Shown here: positions 7,337 to 16,667 of the stretch, piece by piece | How positions within the stretch are numbered: the first letter of the stretch is position 1 | Layout: every line of letters starts with the position of its first letter | NCBI RefSeq assembly: GCF_019352175.1 | Contig: NZ_JACBYI010000018.1 | Span: 1-64,000 of the forward strand | Source of the DNA: Paenibacillus sp. S150 | Lineage (GTDB): Bacteria > Bacillota > Bacilli > Paenibacillales > Paenibacillaceae | Direction: 5' to 3' | Length of the DNA: 64,000 nucleotides | The notes under the pieces: generated by a model | Told to the model about the DNA's origin: nothing | What the model saw: the letters and a program-made list of their open reading frames with translations, nothing else | Database searches by the model: none | Made by a program: the position numbers and the translations under genes

Positions 7337-9772
7337 ATGAAATTCGGAACCTTTGACGACACCCGAAAAGAGTATGTAATCAACACTCCCAAAACGCCTT
7401 ACCCATGGATCAACTACCTCGGCAACGAGCAGTTTTTCGGCCTGATTTCCAATACTGCCGGAGGTTACACCTTCTACCGGGATGCCCGGATGAGAAGGCT
7501 TACCCGTTACCGGTATAACAATATTCCGCTGGATACAGGCGGACGTTACTATTATCTGTATGATGACGGTGACTTCTGGACTCCGGGCTGGATGCCGGTT
7601 AAGCGCGACCTCGATTTCTACGAGTGCCGCCACGGCCTGGGCTACACCTCCATTACAGGCGAACGGGGCGGCATTTCCGTTAACCAGCTCGCTTTTGTAC
7701 CGATGGGCCACAATGCCGAAGTGCACCGGCTGATCGTTAAGAACACCGGCACCGCTAGAAAAACCGTGAAGCTGTTCTCTTTTGCCGAGTTCTGCCTGTG
7801 GAATGCCCAGGATGATATGACCAACTTCCAGCGCAACCTCAGCACCGGCGAGGTGGAAGTGAAGGATTCCGTTATCTATCACAAAACCGAGTACCGCGAG
7901 CGCAGAAACCACTATGCCTTCTATTCTGTAAATAAAGAAATCGCCGGCTTTGATACCGACCGGGAAGCCTTCGTAGGCATGTACAATGGCCTGGACGCCC
8001 CTCAGGCGGTTGCTGCCGGGGAAGCTGCCAATTCCGTAGCCAGCGGCTGGTCCCCCATCGGCTCCCATGCGCTGGACATCACGCTTGAACCGGGCGAAGA
8101 GCAAAGCTTCATCTTTGTGCTCGGCTATATCGAGAATCCGGAAGAAGAGAAATGGGAAGCGCTGAATGTCATCAACAAAAAACCGGCCCTGGCTGTAATC
8201 GAACAATTTGCTACAGACGCTCAGGTGGATGCTGCCCTGGCTGTTCTGGCTGCGCACTGGGAAAGTCTGCTGTCCAAATATCAGATCCAGAGCGGCGACG
8301 ACAAGCTGAACCGCATGGTTAACATCTGGAATCCGTATCAATGCATGGTTACCTTCAACATGTCCCGTTCCGCCTCCTATTTCGAATCCGGGATTGGCCG
8401 CGGCATGGGCTTCCGGGACTCCAACCAGGACTTGCTTGGCTTCGTGCATCAGATTCCTGAGCGTGCCAGAGAACGCATTCTGGATATCGCCGCTACCCAG
8501 TTCGAGGACGGCAGCGCATATCACCAGTACCAGCCGCTCACCAAAAAAGGCAACAACGAAGTCGGCTCCGGCTTCAACGATGATCCGCTCTGGCTGATCT
8601 CGGGAACCGCAGCCTACATCAAGGAAACCGGCGACTACTCCATTCTGGATGAGCAGGTTCCGTTCGACAGCAATCCGGACAACACGGCTACCCTGTTCGA
8701 GCACTTGAAGCGCTCCTTCGAGCATGTAACGAACAACCTCGGACCTCACGGCCTGCCGCTGATCGGACGCGCGGACTGGAATGACTGCCTGAACCTGAAC
8801 TGCTTCTCCACCGAACCCGGCGAATCGTTCCAGACAACGGCCAACATTGAAGGCCGCGTAGCGGAATCCGTGTTCATTGCCGGACTGTTCGTTTTCGTCG
8901 GACCGGACTATGCGGAAATCTGCCGCATGCGCGGACTTGACGATGTGGCTGCGGATGCGGTTGCGAAGATCGGCAACATGCGTGAAATCACCCTGACCCA
9001 CGGCTTCGACGGCGACTGGTTCCTGCGCGCTTATGACCACTACGGCGACAAGATCGGCAGCAAGGAAAACGAAGAAGGCCAAATCTTCATCGAGCCGCAG
9101 GGCATTTGCGTAATGGCCGGCATCGGTGTAGAAGACGGCCAGGCCGCCAAAGCGCTGACTTCCGTTCAGGAACGACTGGATACTAAATACGGCATCGTGC
9201 TGCAGCAGCCTCCGTATTCCAAGTACTATCTGAACCTGGGTGAAATTTCTACGTACCCTCCGGGCTACAAGGAAAATGCGGGTATTTTCTGCCACAACAA
9301 CCCATGGATCATGATTGCCGAAACCGTGCTGGGCCATGGCGACAGAGCTTTTGATATTTATAAGAAAATCGCTCCGGCTTACCTGGAGGACATCAGCGAA
9401 GTTCACCGTATGGAACCGTACGTGTACTCGCAAATGATCGCCGGTAAAGATGCCGTTCGCCACGGGGAAGCCAAGAATTCCTGGCTGACAGGTACCGCTG
9501 CCTGGAATTATGTAGCGATTACACAGTCCATTCTCGGTATTCAGGCTGATTTCGCCGGTCTGAAGGTAGATCCTTGTATCCCTGCAGAGTGGGACGGCTT
9601 CGAAATCACCCGTGTCTTCCGTGGAGATACTTACGTGATTCAGATCAAGAATCCGGAGCATGTCTCCAAAGGCGTAGCCAGCCTCACCCTGGACGGCACT
9701 GCCGCCCAAGGCAACATCATCGCTCCTGTAGGCGACGGCGCCGTGCACCATGTCGTTGTTGAGCTGGGCTGA
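7337..9772 (+). CDS. GH94 cellobiose phosphorylase-type enzyme
   Basis: The 811-aa protein has the usual length and order of a GH94 phosphorylase: N-terminal beta-sandwich (about 1-280), linker, (alpha/alpha)6 barrel and C-terminal beta domain. 'GRADWNDCLNL' includes the conserved catalytic aspartate (residue 483). There is no signal peptide, so it acts in the cytoplasm, splitting cellobiose with phosphate into glucose 1-phosphate and glucose. The ATG at 7337 is chosen over an in-frame TTG at 7316 because AAAGGAG is 11 bases upstream of the ATG. No sugar transporter is adjacent. A related specificity such as laminaribiose cannot be excluded. Confidence 0.9.
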   Translation: MKFGTFDDTRKEYVINTPKTPYPWINYLGNEQFFGLISNTAGGYTFYRDARMRRLTRYRYNNIPLDTGGRYYYLYDDGDFWTPGWMPVKRDLDFYECRHGLGYTSITGERGGISVNQLAFVPMGHNAEVHRLIVKNTGTARKTVKLFSFAEFCLWNAQDDMTNFQRNLSTGEVEVKDSVIYHKTEYRERRNHYAFYSVNKEIAGFDTDREAFVGMYNGLDAPQAVAAGEAANSVASGWSPIGSHALDITLEPGEEQSFIFVLGYIENPEEEKWEALNVINKKPALAVIEQFATDAQVDAALAVLAAHWESLLSKYQIQSGDDKLNRMVNIWNPYQCMVTFNMSRSASYFESGIGRGMGFRDSNQDLLGFVHQIPERARERILDIAATQFEDGSAYHQYQPLTKKGNNEVGSGFNDDPLWLISGTAAYIKETGDYSILDEQVPFDSNPDNTATLFEHLKRSFEHVTNNLGPHGLPLIGRADWNDCLNLNCFSTEPGESFQTTANIEGRVAESVFIAGLFVFVGPDYAEICRMRGLDDVAADAVAKIGNMREITLTHGFDGDWFLRAYDHYGDKIGSKENEEGQIFIEPQGICVMAGIGVEDGQAAKALTSVQERLDTKYGIVLQQPPYSKYYLNLGEISTYPPGYKENAGIFCHNNPWIMIAETVLGHGDRAFDIYKKIAPAYLEDISEVHRMEPYVYSQMIAGKDAVRHGEAKNSWLTGTAAWNYVAITQSILGIQADFAGLKVDPCIPAEWDGFEITRVFRGDTYVIQIKNPEHVSKGVASLTLDGTAAQGNIIAPVGDGAVHHVVVELG

Positions 9773-9816
9773 GAAGCTGCTGTGCGGGCACAGTGCACTA
9801 GATTGAGCTGCTAATT

Positions 9817-9863
9817 AAGGACGGGCCTCACCTTTTGGATAAAGGGAAGGCCCGTCCTTTTTA
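9817..9863 (+). terminator. Rho-independent terminator after GH94 gene
   Basis: Arms AAGGACGGGCCT / AGGCCCGTCCTT separated by about 19 nt and followed by TTTTT. The A-rich left flank means it could also work for the convergent GH127 gene on the other strand. Confidence 0.9.
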
Positions 9864-9917
9864 CATTACCTGCAATTTATCCGCCCCATCTCGCTTGGGG
9901 AAAAGTCCTCCTGCGGC

Positions 9918-11885
9918 TTAAGCGCCTCCTTCCGCTATCCACACCTGCATCTCGCCGCTGCCGCGGTTGCCCCACAGATAATACGGAATGGCTGTCACCT
10001 CAACTGGCGCCGCCGGTGCCTTCGCTCTGCTGTACAAGCCTCCGCTCCAGCCTTCCCGCCCTGATCGCCAGCCTTTGCCCTTGACCACTACTGCGCCTCC
10101 CGGCAGCGAATCCTGAAATCCTTCCGAAAAGGGCGCGGACTCACTTAATGCAATCGAGCTCAGCGGTGCGCCATTGTCGGCGCTCTCCAGGCAATAGACC
10201 AGCGGCCCGCGCTGGATGGCGGTCCTTCCGGCATCTGCACGCAGCTCAGGGTGGGCGTAGACGCGGTGCGCTTCCATAGGCAGCTGCAGCTCGATGATGT
10301 CCCCGGCACTCCATACTCTGCGGATCACACAGTAGCCTTGCTCCAGTGCTCCGCCCGGCTGCAGTTGTACACCGTTCACACGGATCTCCGCACCGCTGCT
10401 CCAGGAAGGAATCCGCAGCGCGATGCCAAATTCTCCGGCGGCGGCCGGATTCACCGTCAGCGTGACAGTACCTTCCCACGGGTAATTGCTCTGCTGGCTC
10501 ACAGCAACGCCGGTTCCGCCCAGCTTCAGGTTCAAGGTACTGCCGATATACAGGTTGGCATACAGCGTGTCGCCGTGAACCGTATAGATGTACTGGTTCA
10601 GCGAGGTCAGCAGCCGCGCCACATTAGGCGGGCAGCAGGCGCAGCCGAACCAGCCCTGCCGCTCGGACTTCACATGATGCTTGCCGGGATTGCAGCTGCA
10701 GGCCTGCGGCCATACTTCAAGCGGATTCACGTAGAAATAGTGCTTGCCGTCCTGGGCCATGGAGCCAAGCACGTTGTTATACAGCGCCCGCTCCAGCACG
10801 TCCGCGTAGCGCGCATCCGGAGCCAGCTCCAGCATCCGCCGGGCAAAAAAGATCAGGCCGACCGAAGCACAGGTCTCCGCATACACCGTATCGTTGGGCA
10901 GATCATAATCAAAGGTGAATGCTTCTCCGTGATGGGTGGAACCGATCCCGCCGGTAATATACATCTGCTTGCCGGTCATATTCTCCCATAGCCTCACGCA
11001 CGCATCGCTCAGAGCTTCATCTCCGGTCAGGGCCGCAAGGTCTGCCATTGCCGCATACATGTAGACTGCGCGGACGGAATGCCCCACCGCCACACTCTGC
11101 TCCCTCACCGGGAGATGGGCCTGATTGTAGCTCAGATCCAGACTGCTGCTCCGGGTTCCGGTCCAATAAGAGAGCCGGCCGCGCGCTTCCCACTCCTGCC
11201 GCAGGAAATTCGGCTCCTGTCCCCGCTGATCGATGAAGAAGCTGCTCAGCTCCAGGTATTTCTTCTCACCGGTCAGCCGGTACAGCTTAATCAGCGCAAG
11301 CTCGATTTCCTGATGCCCGTCATAGCCCTTCAGTTTGCCTTCCTCCGGTCCAAATACGGAATCGATATGATCGGCCATCCGGCGCATGATGTTCAGCAGC
11401 TTGGCTTTGCCTGTAGCTTCATAGTAGGCTACCGCAGCTTCGATGAAATGCCCGGCGCAATACAGCTCATGACACTCATGCAGATTGGTCCAGCGCTTGC
11501 CGGGCTCCTTGATCGTAAAATAAGTGTTCAGGTACCCGTCCGGCTGTTGCGCTTCTCCGATCAGATCGATGACCGCATCCGCCTGTGCTTCCAGCCCCGG
11601 GTCGCGGCTGATGCTCAGGGAGTAGCCTACTGCCTCCAGCCATTTGGCGATATCGCTGTCCTGAAAAACCATGCCGCCGAATTCCCCCTCCCGTCTGCCG
11701 GCGGCAATCTCGAAATTGGCAATGGCATAGCTTGGCTCCGCTCCCGCAACCCGGTCATGCAGTGCCTCATATTGATACGGAATGACCACATCCTGCACCA
11801 GCTTGATACAGCTTCCCCAGAATTCATCTTGGAGCTTGACGGACAGCTGGCCGGCTGCCGGCTGAATTTCGGTTATTTTGTTCAT
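9918..11885 (-). CDS. GH127 beta-L-arabinofuranosidase family protein
   Basis: The 655-aa protein matches GH127 (former DUF1680). Using the ATG at 11885, which has GAGGAG nine bases upstream, the expected residues fall where the family enzyme HypBA1 has them: Glu321 as likely acid/base, Glu337 and Cys339 in 'YAETCAS', and Cys417-Cys418 in 'GCACCPPN', with Cys417 as the likely zinc-bound nucleophile. It should remove beta-L-arabinofuranose from plant glycoproteins or glycans in the cytoplasm; no signal peptide is present. An AraC-family regulator is divergent, 160 nt away, and is its likely activator. Confidence 0.9.
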   Translation of the reverse strand: MNKITEIQPAAGQLSVKLQDEFWGSCIKLVQDVVIPYQYEALHDRVAGAEPSYAIANFEIAAGRREGEFGGMVFQDSDIAKWLEAVGYSLSISRDPGLEAQADAVIDLIGEAQQPDGYLNTYFTIKEPGKRWTNLHECHELYCAGHFIEAAVAYYEATGKAKLLNIMRRMADHIDSVFGPEEGKLKGYDGHQEIELALIKLYRLTGEKKYLELSSFFIDQRGQEPNFLRQEWEARGRLSYWTGTRSSSLDLSYNQAHLPVREQSVAVGHSVRAVYMYAAMADLAALTGDEALSDACVRLWENMTGKQMYITGGIGSTHHGEAFTFDYDLPNDTVYAETCASVGLIFFARRMLELAPDARYADVLERALYNNVLGSMAQDGKHYFYVNPLEVWPQACSCNPGKHHVKSERQGWFGCACCPPNVARLLTSLNQYIYTVHGDTLYANLYIGSTLNLKLGGTGVAVSQQSNYPWEGTVTLTVNPAAAGEFGIALRIPSWSSGAEIRVNGVQLQPGGALEQGYCVIRRVWSAGDIIELQLPMEAHRVYAHPELRADAGRTAIQRGPLVYCLESADNGAPLSSIALSESAPFSEGFQDSLPGGAVVVKGKGWRSGREGWSGGLYSRAKAPAAPVEVTAIPYYLWGNRGSGEMQVWIAEGGA

Positions 11886-12046
11886 TCTCCACTTCTCCTC
11901 ATCGTTTATTTCCTTCTCGCTAATTGCCATTATAGAGGGTAAAATAAATAAAAAACAGAATCAGAAGCAACCCTGTTTTTGTACTATTTCACACTTATAT
12001 ATGATCGTAGAATATTTGCATAAAATATAACCGGGAGGGGTGTAAC

Positions 12047-12919
12047 ATGTCATTTAATCCATCCTGCATCCATCTGGCAGCACCGCCGTTTCCGTATTTC
12101 CTCGAAGGCGACCGCACCGTCTATCAGGCGGGTGATCAGCATCCAAACCGCAGCAGCATGGGGAAATTCGATCTGCTGATTGTTGAGCAGGGCTGCCTGT
12201 TCATTGGCGAGGAGCATAAACAGTGGGCAGTGCCCGCCGGCCATACCCTGCTCCTGCTGCCGGACCGCTACCATTACTCGGTCAAGCCCTGCGAGGAGAC
12301 AACCTCCTTCATATGGCTGCATTTTCACACCGTCGGCGAATGGATTGAGGCCGAGGGCGATCCCGTATATGCCAGCCGGGAAGAGCATTTCCGGGAGTTC
12401 CTCACCTACCCCTACACGATTCGCGTGCCGCAGTTCAGTCCGCTGCCTGCCCCCTTTGAGCGCAGCGTACAGGCCGGGCTCCTGCTGCAGCTGGCCCGGG
12501 GAAGACGTTCCGGCGCGGTATGGCAGCAGCAGCGGATCTTCGAGGACATGCTGCGGATGCTGGATCTCGCCCAGCAGGATGCCGGAGGAGGCGCGGCCGC
12601 AGAGATTGCCGAATTGACGGAAGCGTATCTGCGCAATCACTATGCCGGGCCGCTGACCAACGGCACTCTGGCGGACGCGCTGCACTTCCACTACAACTAT
12701 CTGGCCCGCTGCATGAAGCGCGTCTACGGGCTGACCCCGATGGAATATTTGACGGATTACCGGCTGGAGCAGGCCAAGCTGCTGCTGCTTAAGACAGAAA
12801 TCCCCATCTCGGCAGTTGCCGAACGCACAGGGTTTGAGAGCACGGCATATTTCTCGCGGCGGTTTGCCTGCAAGGTCGGCATCTCCCCCCTGCGCTTCCG
12901 CAAACGTTATTCCCGTTAA
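12047..12919 (+). CDS. AraC-family transcriptional regulator
   Basis: The 290-aa protein has an N-terminal cupin-like sugar-sensing half (about 10-150) and a C-terminal pair of helix-turn-helix motifs (about 190-288, with 'FHYNYLARCMKRVYGLTPME' and 'GFESTAYFSRRFACKVGISP'). The ATG is preceded by GGGAGGGG. It is divergent from the GH127 gene and shares its 160-nt promoter region, the usual arrangement for an arabinose-responsive activator of a local hydrolase. The ligand is inferred. Confidence 0.9.
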   Translation: MSFNPSCIHLAAPPFPYFLEGDRTVYQAGDQHPNRSSMGKFDLLIVEQGCLFIGEEHKQWAVPAGHTLLLLPDRYHYSVKPCEETTSFIWLHFHTVGEWIEAEGDPVYASREEHFREFLTYPYTIRVPQFSPLPAPFERSVQAGLLLQLARGRRSGAVWQQQRIFEDMLRMLDLAQQDAGGGAAAEIAELTEAYLRNHYAGPLTNGTLADALHFHYNYLARCMKRVYGLTPMEYLTDYRLEQAKLLLLKTEIPISAVAERTGFESTAYFSRRFACKVGISPLRFRKRYSR

Positions 12920-12979
12920 CCCTCCGCCGCGGAATTTCCGTCCAGCAGAGGGCCGGGAGCATATGCAGCATTGTCTGCA

Positions 12980-13192
12980 TTAATTCCGCTCCCCGTTCAC
13001 CCGGAATTCATGAAGCTCCCGGTTATAGGATAATCCCCGGATACGGACCGAATTAGGCGTATAGGCTCTGATTGGCCCCCCGGGCTCAACAATTCCCGCT
13101 CCGCTCTTTACAGCTACAGTTACATTAATCTCCGACAGCGCAGCTGCCAGCAGTTCCATATCGCTCACCAGCACTTTATAGGTAAAGCTCAT
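12980..13192 (-). CDS. Small conserved-looking protein, 70 aa
   Basis: I do not recognise the family. The ATG at 13192 has AGGAG eight bases upstream, which is better than the GTG at 13201. The product is soluble, starts 'MSFTYKVLVSDMELLAAAL' and ends in a basic/acidic tail. Codon use resembles its neighbours. It stands alone between convergent genes. Confidence 0.6.
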   Translation of the reverse strand: MSFTYKVLVSDMELLAAALSEINVTVAVKSGAGIVEPGGPIRAYTPNSVRIRGLSYNRELHEFRVNGERN

Positions 13193-13322
13193 TCGTATCA
13201 CTCCTGCCCTGTGTGTGAAATTTCAAGTATGCTTGTCATAAGGCTTCGTCACCCGAATAAAACCTCTGCCGCCGGACATGCTAAACTACGTTCCTAATCT
13301 TATTGTAGAGGGGTATGTAACA

Positions 13323-13841
13323 ATGGGAGTTCTTAGTGGAAATCCTAAAGACGAACCGCTGCACTATGGCGAAATCTTCAACCTGTGGGAGTTCTCGGCT
13401 GCGGCCAAAATGGCCCTGTCCACCTATCAGGCTTATCTGTACCACGCAGGGGACCAGGATCTGAAGAAGATCATTGATGACCTTATGGACCAGGCGCAGC
13501 GGGAAATCAAGGACTGTGACAAGCTGCTGAAGAGCAACGGGTTCACGCCTTCTCCTTCTTTGCCCGACCGCCCCTCTGTCAAGCTTGAGGATATCCCGGC
13601 CGGAGCCCGGTTCTCCGATCAGGAAATCGCCGCCGCCCTGTCAAACGCGGTCTCCCTTGGCCTCGTCGTGTGCAGCCAAATCATGGGCACGTCCATCCGT
13701 GAGGATCTCGGGATGATGTTCCTGAAGATTCACGCGCAAATGGCCGCACTGGGCACGGCCCTGCTGAAGCTGAACAAGCAGAAGGGCTGGCTCATTCCTC
13801 CGCCGCTGCAGCTCAAAAAGCCGGAACCCGTCCATGCCTGA
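13323..13841 (+). CDS. DUF3231 family protein
   Basis: The 172-aa protein carries the DUF3231 pattern: 'PLHYGEIFNLWEFSAAAK' near the N-terminus, 'DDLMDQAQREIKD', then 'ARFSDQEIAAALS' and 'QIMGTSIREDLGMMFLKIH', ending 'LLKLNKQKGWLIPPPL'. It predicts a helical-bundle protein, a ferritin-like four-helix type; members are common in endospore formers and some are linked to the spore coat. The ATG at 13323 has GAGGGG upstream; an in-frame start at 13278 lacks a ribosome site. Function is unknown. Confidence 0.85.
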   Translation: MGVLSGNPKDEPLHYGEIFNLWEFSAAAKMALSTYQAYLYHAGDQDLKKIIDDLMDQAQREIKDCDKLLKSNGFTPSPSLPDRPSVKLEDIPAGARFSDQEIAAALSNAVSLGLVVCSQIMGTSIREDLGMMFLKIHAQMAALGTALLKLNKQKGWLIPPPLQLKKPEPVHA

Positions 13842-13854
13842 GCACCAGGCTATT

Positions 13855-13879
13855 GAATCCTGCGCAAGCGGGATTTTTT
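13855..13879 (+). terminator. Terminator after DUF3231 gene
   Basis: Stem AATCC(T)GC / GCGGGATT with a short loop, followed by TTTTTT, 14 nt after the stop codon. Confidence 0.75.
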
Positions 13880-13951
13880 GCATTTTAGCTATTTTTTTCC
13901 AATCAAACGCATATTCATTAAGACATGCTTTACAATCTGGAGATGTTGAAT

Positions 13952-14536
13952 ATGCCTTTTTATCCGAAAAAGTATTCCATTATCGTACTCGCAAGCTTGC
14001 TGATCGCCGCAGGCACGAACTTCTTTCTGGTTCCTTATAAAATACTCGATGGGGGAATTATCGGCATCGCCCTCATTATTAATTATATGTCCGGAGTAAA
14101 AATCGGACTGGCTATCATCCTGTGCAGTCTTCCCGTCTTTCTGCTCGCCTGGCTTAAGGAGCGGGATATTTTTTACAGCAGTGTGCTGGGCCTCATGGTT
14201 TCCTCCCTTCTGATCGAGCTTCTGGGACCGCTTCAATACCATTTCCTGTATTATGTAGAGCTCGGTTCCATTTCCAGCGCGGTTATCGGCGGTTTCCTGA
14301 TGGGCAGCGGCCTTGGGCTTATGCTGCGGTTCAAGGCGAGCACGGGCGGGACGGATCTGCTGGCCAAGTTCATTAAACGCTACATTCCGCTCAATGTGGG
14401 AGTCATTATTTTTCTGACAGATGCCCTGATTATCGGAGCCGGCGGCCTGCTGATCTCCAAGGAGACCTTCTTCCATTCCACCCTGACCATTCTCTCCGGC
14501 GGAGTGGCAACAGGGCTATGTACCCTTGAACAATGA
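13952..14536 (+). CDS. YitT-family (DUF161) membrane protein, short form
   Basis: The 194-aa protein has five to six hydrophobic segments and the YitT pattern 'AAGTNFFLVPYKILDGGIIG' near the start and 'FKASTGGTDLLAKFI' in the middle. Usual YitT proteins are about 280 aa with a C-terminal DUF2179 domain; this one stops at 'ATGLCTLEQ' without it, like the shorter single-domain members. ATG 13952 follows GGAGATGTTGAAT. The stop may be natural or a truncation. Transport role unknown. Confidence 0.8.
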   Translation: MPFYPKKYSIIVLASLLIAAGTNFFLVPYKILDGGIIGIALIINYMSGVKIGLAIILCSLPVFLLAWLKERDIFYSSVLGLMVSSLLIELLGPLQYHFLYYVELGSISSAVIGGFLMGSGLGLMLRFKASTGGTDLLAKFIKRYIPLNVGVIIFLTDALIIGAGGLLISKETFFHSTLTILSGGVATGLCTLEQ

Positions 14537-14555
14537 AAATGGAAAATACTATGCA

Positions 14556-14584
14556 TATACACGATCATACGTTCGTACTATAAT
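14556..14584 (+). promoter_or_regulatory. Sigma-A promoter with LexA (SOS) box in the spacer
   Basis: A -35 hexamer TATACA (14556-14561), exactly 17 bp, and a perfect -10 TATAAT (14579-14584). The spacer holds CGATC-ATAC-GTTCG at 14562-14575, one mismatch from the Bacillus LexA box CGAAC-N4-GTTCG. This places the UvrX-type polymerase operon under the SOS response with a leader of about 240 nt. Confidence 0.78.
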
Positions 14585-14590
14585 AACATC

Positions 14591-14834
14591 ACAATCGTCC
14601 CTGCTCTGCAGCCAAAATCCCGGGCTTACCGCCGAAGATCCCTTTGAAGGCTTGCCGGCGAAATGCCTTGAGCCCGTCATATGAGGCACCGCTTGCACAA
14701 TTACATAGCTGTGCCTTCGCAAATGCGCACCTTAGAAAGAAACGTGCCCGCCCACCTCTGTAAAGAGGGGCATCCGTTCTTCCCGCCAATAGAAATTACT
14801 AAACGCATGACAGCATTCAATGGAGGCGCTTTAC
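14591..14834 (+). other. Long structured 5' leader of the UvrX-type operon
   Basis: The predicted transcript begins near 14591 and the coding start is 14835. The leader can fold into several stems: CGGGCT...AGCCCG enclosing CCGCCG/CGGCG (about 14629-14675), AGGCAC/GTGCCT (about 14682-14716) and CCTCT-gtaa-AGAGG (14755-14768). No classical riboswitch core was recognised. A short RNA or translational control element is possible. Confidence 0.45.
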
Positions 14835-16088
14835 ATGCCGAGACATATTTTTTTAATCGATGGACAGTCCTTTTATGCCTCGGTGGAGAAAGCGGCTCAC
14901 CCCGAGTATCGCGATATGCCCATTGCTGTGGGGGACCCTGAACGGCGGAACGGCATTGTACTGGCCGCATGTCCCATCGCCAAATCACATGGTGTGACAA
15001 CAGCATCACGCATCGGAGAAGCGTTGGCCAAATGCCCGGAGCTGGTTGTGATCCGCCCCAGAATGCACACCTATATTCAAATTTCGCTCCTGATTACAGA
15101 AATCTTCGAGTCCTATACCGATCTTGTAGAGCCTTACAGCATTGACGAGCAATTCCTGGATGTTACAGGCTCGCTCGCCTATTTCGGCTCTCCCTGTGAA
15201 ATGGCCCGGATGATTCAAAATCATGTCTTTTTATCTACGGGGATCTGGACAAGGGTCGGCATCGGCCCTACAAAGATTCTGGCCAAAATGGCGACCGACA
15301 ACTATGCGAAGCGGATGCCCGAAGGCATATTCGAGCTCACCTTTGAGAACCTGGAGTCCACGCTATGGAAGCTCCCAGTGCGGCACATGTTCATGGTAGC
15401 CTCCGCTATGTCCTGCCATTTCACCCGGATGGGGCTGCACTGCATCGGAGATATTGCACGTATGGAGCTTCATGAGTTCAAGCTGCGGCTGCGGCGGGAA
15501 ATGGGCAGGCAGAGCGACATCCAGGCGGAGTATTACTGGCAAACTGCGCGGGGAATGGATCCAAGCCCCGTTGTCGCCGGAATACGCCATCAATTAAAAT
15601 CAATCAGCCATGGCAAAGCACTCCGCTGGAGTCTGTACCGTACGCTAAAAGATATCGAAATCGTCCTGCTTGAGCTGGTCGTTGAGGTCTGCCGCCGCAC
15701 AAGACGCCATAATTATATGGGCTCAGTGGTTACCGTCTCCGCTGCGGAAACGGATGGTGAGCGCTCCACATTCTTCAGCCGGCAGATGACGCTGCCTGAG
15801 CCCTCTGCCCTGACCCATGAAGTGGCTGCCGCTGCACATAAGCTCTTTACCGGCCACTGGAGCGGACTGCCGCTCAGCAACCTGAGCGTCTCCTTGTCAC
15901 AACTGACAGATGACAGCATTCTTCAACTCACACTTTTTGATAATCGTTCGCTTGCCTATGATAAAGAACATGCAATTGATGACATCAAAAACCGGTACGG
16001 GAGCGATGCCATTATGCATGCCTCTTCTTTGATGGAAGCGGGCGTCGCACGTGAAAGAGCCGAACAAATTGGGGGGCACTATAAATGA
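14835..16088 (+). CDS. Y-family DNA polymerase, UvrX/YqjW type
   Basis: The 417-aa protein has the Y-family palm motifs 'FLIDGQSFYASVEK' (metal aspartate) at the N-terminus and 'YSIDEQFLD' (catalytic DE) near residue 100, then 'GIGPTKILAKMATD', a thumb and a little-finger domain. It lacks an obvious C-terminal beta-clamp motif beyond 'LQLTLFD'. It would perform translesion synthesis after DNA damage. ATG 14835 has GGAGG eight bases upstream. A LexA-box promoter precedes it, and its ATGA stop/start overlap with the next gene indicates translational coupling. Confidence 0.92.
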   Translation: MPRHIFLIDGQSFYASVEKAAHPEYRDMPIAVGDPERRNGIVLAACPIAKSHGVTTASRIGEALAKCPELVVIRPRMHTYIQISLLITEIFESYTDLVEPYSIDEQFLDVTGSLAYFGSPCEMARMIQNHVFLSTGIWTRVGIGPTKILAKMATDNYAKRMPEGIFELTFENLESTLWKLPVRHMFMVASAMSCHFTRMGLHCIGDIARMELHEFKLRLRREMGRQSDIQAEYYWQTARGMDPSPVVAGIRHQLKSISHGKALRWSLYRTLKDIEIVLLELVVEVCRRTRRHNYMGSVVTVSAAETDGERSTFFSRQMTLPEPSALTHEVAAAAHKLFTGHWSGLPLSNLSVSLSQLTDDSILQLTLFDNRSLAYDKEHAIDDIKNRYGSDAIMHASSLMEAGVARERAEQIGGHYK

Positions 16089-16585
16089 GCAAGCTTGACG
16101 GCAACGAACGCTGGAAATCCAAAATGCTATTGACCGAGCATGTTGAACAATATGAGCAAAAGCATAGCTCAAGTGAAAGCAAGATCATCACCGCCGAGGA
16201 ACGCCTCATGCTCCGGGACTATATCCTGCTGCCATATATGGACAAGATGGTTCAGAAGAGCATAACCGACGTGGAGCATTCCACCAACATTCTGAAGCGC
16301 CTGTATCTCATGGCCGGCCAGCACATTCTGGATCAGATCACGAAAGACCTGTATCGTCTGCGGCGGGAGCTTAAGCAGCGCAATATCAGAGTCCTCACCG
16401 AGGAGCAGGCGGATCTGGTGGTCTATCACCATTACTATTGCCGGGGATATGAGGAACGCTTCGGCATGACCCGTGATGTGATGCGGGCAGAAATAAGCCT
16501 CCAGCTGACAAAGTATACGTCGGACCTGGCTGCATTGCTGAAAGAACGTTCCAAAGAAACGGGAAGCTATATAAGCGGAACTTGA
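16085..16585 (+). CDS. UvrX-coupled protein with YolD-like N-terminal motif
   Basis: The 166-aa protein overlaps the polymerase gene by four bases (ATGA). Its start, 'GNERWKSKMLLTEHVEQYE', resembles the 'RWESxRMMLPEHVE' segment of YolD-like proteins that accompany UvrX polymerases. The remaining about 130 residues are a charged helical region I do not recognise ('YDRLRRELKQRN'-like coiled stretch, 'YYCRGYEERFGMTRDVMRAE'). It probably assists or regulates the SOS polymerase. The N-terminal resemblance is short, so the family call is tentative. Confidence 0.7.
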   Translation: MSKLDGNERWKSKMLLTEHVEQYEQKHSSSESKIITAEERLMLRDYILLPYMDKMVQKSITDVEHSTNILKRLYLMAGQHILDQITKDLYRLRRELKQRNIRVLTEEQADLVVYHHYYCRGYEERFGMTRDVMRAEISLQLTKYTSDLAALLKERSKETGSYISGT

Positions 16586-16611
16586 AACAATAATCAAAAG
16601 GGCAGCCAGCC

Positions 16612-16667
16612 TATATGAACCTCCTTCGTTCCATCAGCTTGTTCAGGTTCTCCGGTTCAACTCATAT
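16612..16667 (+). repeat. Fragment of the LR element
   Basis: About 55 bases ('cgttccatcagcttgttcag' then 'gttctccggttcaactcat') match an internal piece of the LR repeats, for example 44281-44320. No flanking LR sequence is present. It lies in the 170-nt gap before the ThrE-like gene. Confidence 0.75.

Noticed and set aside
7334..9751. An 805-codon frame antisense to the GH94 gene
   Set aside because: It is the shadow of a GC-rich coding strand; the sense strand has the full GH94 protein with catalytic motif, operator and ribosome site.
14591..14834. Known riboswitch (T-box, c-di-GMP, SAM) in the UvrX leader
   Set aside because: None of the conserved cores of these classes was found; only generic stems are visible.
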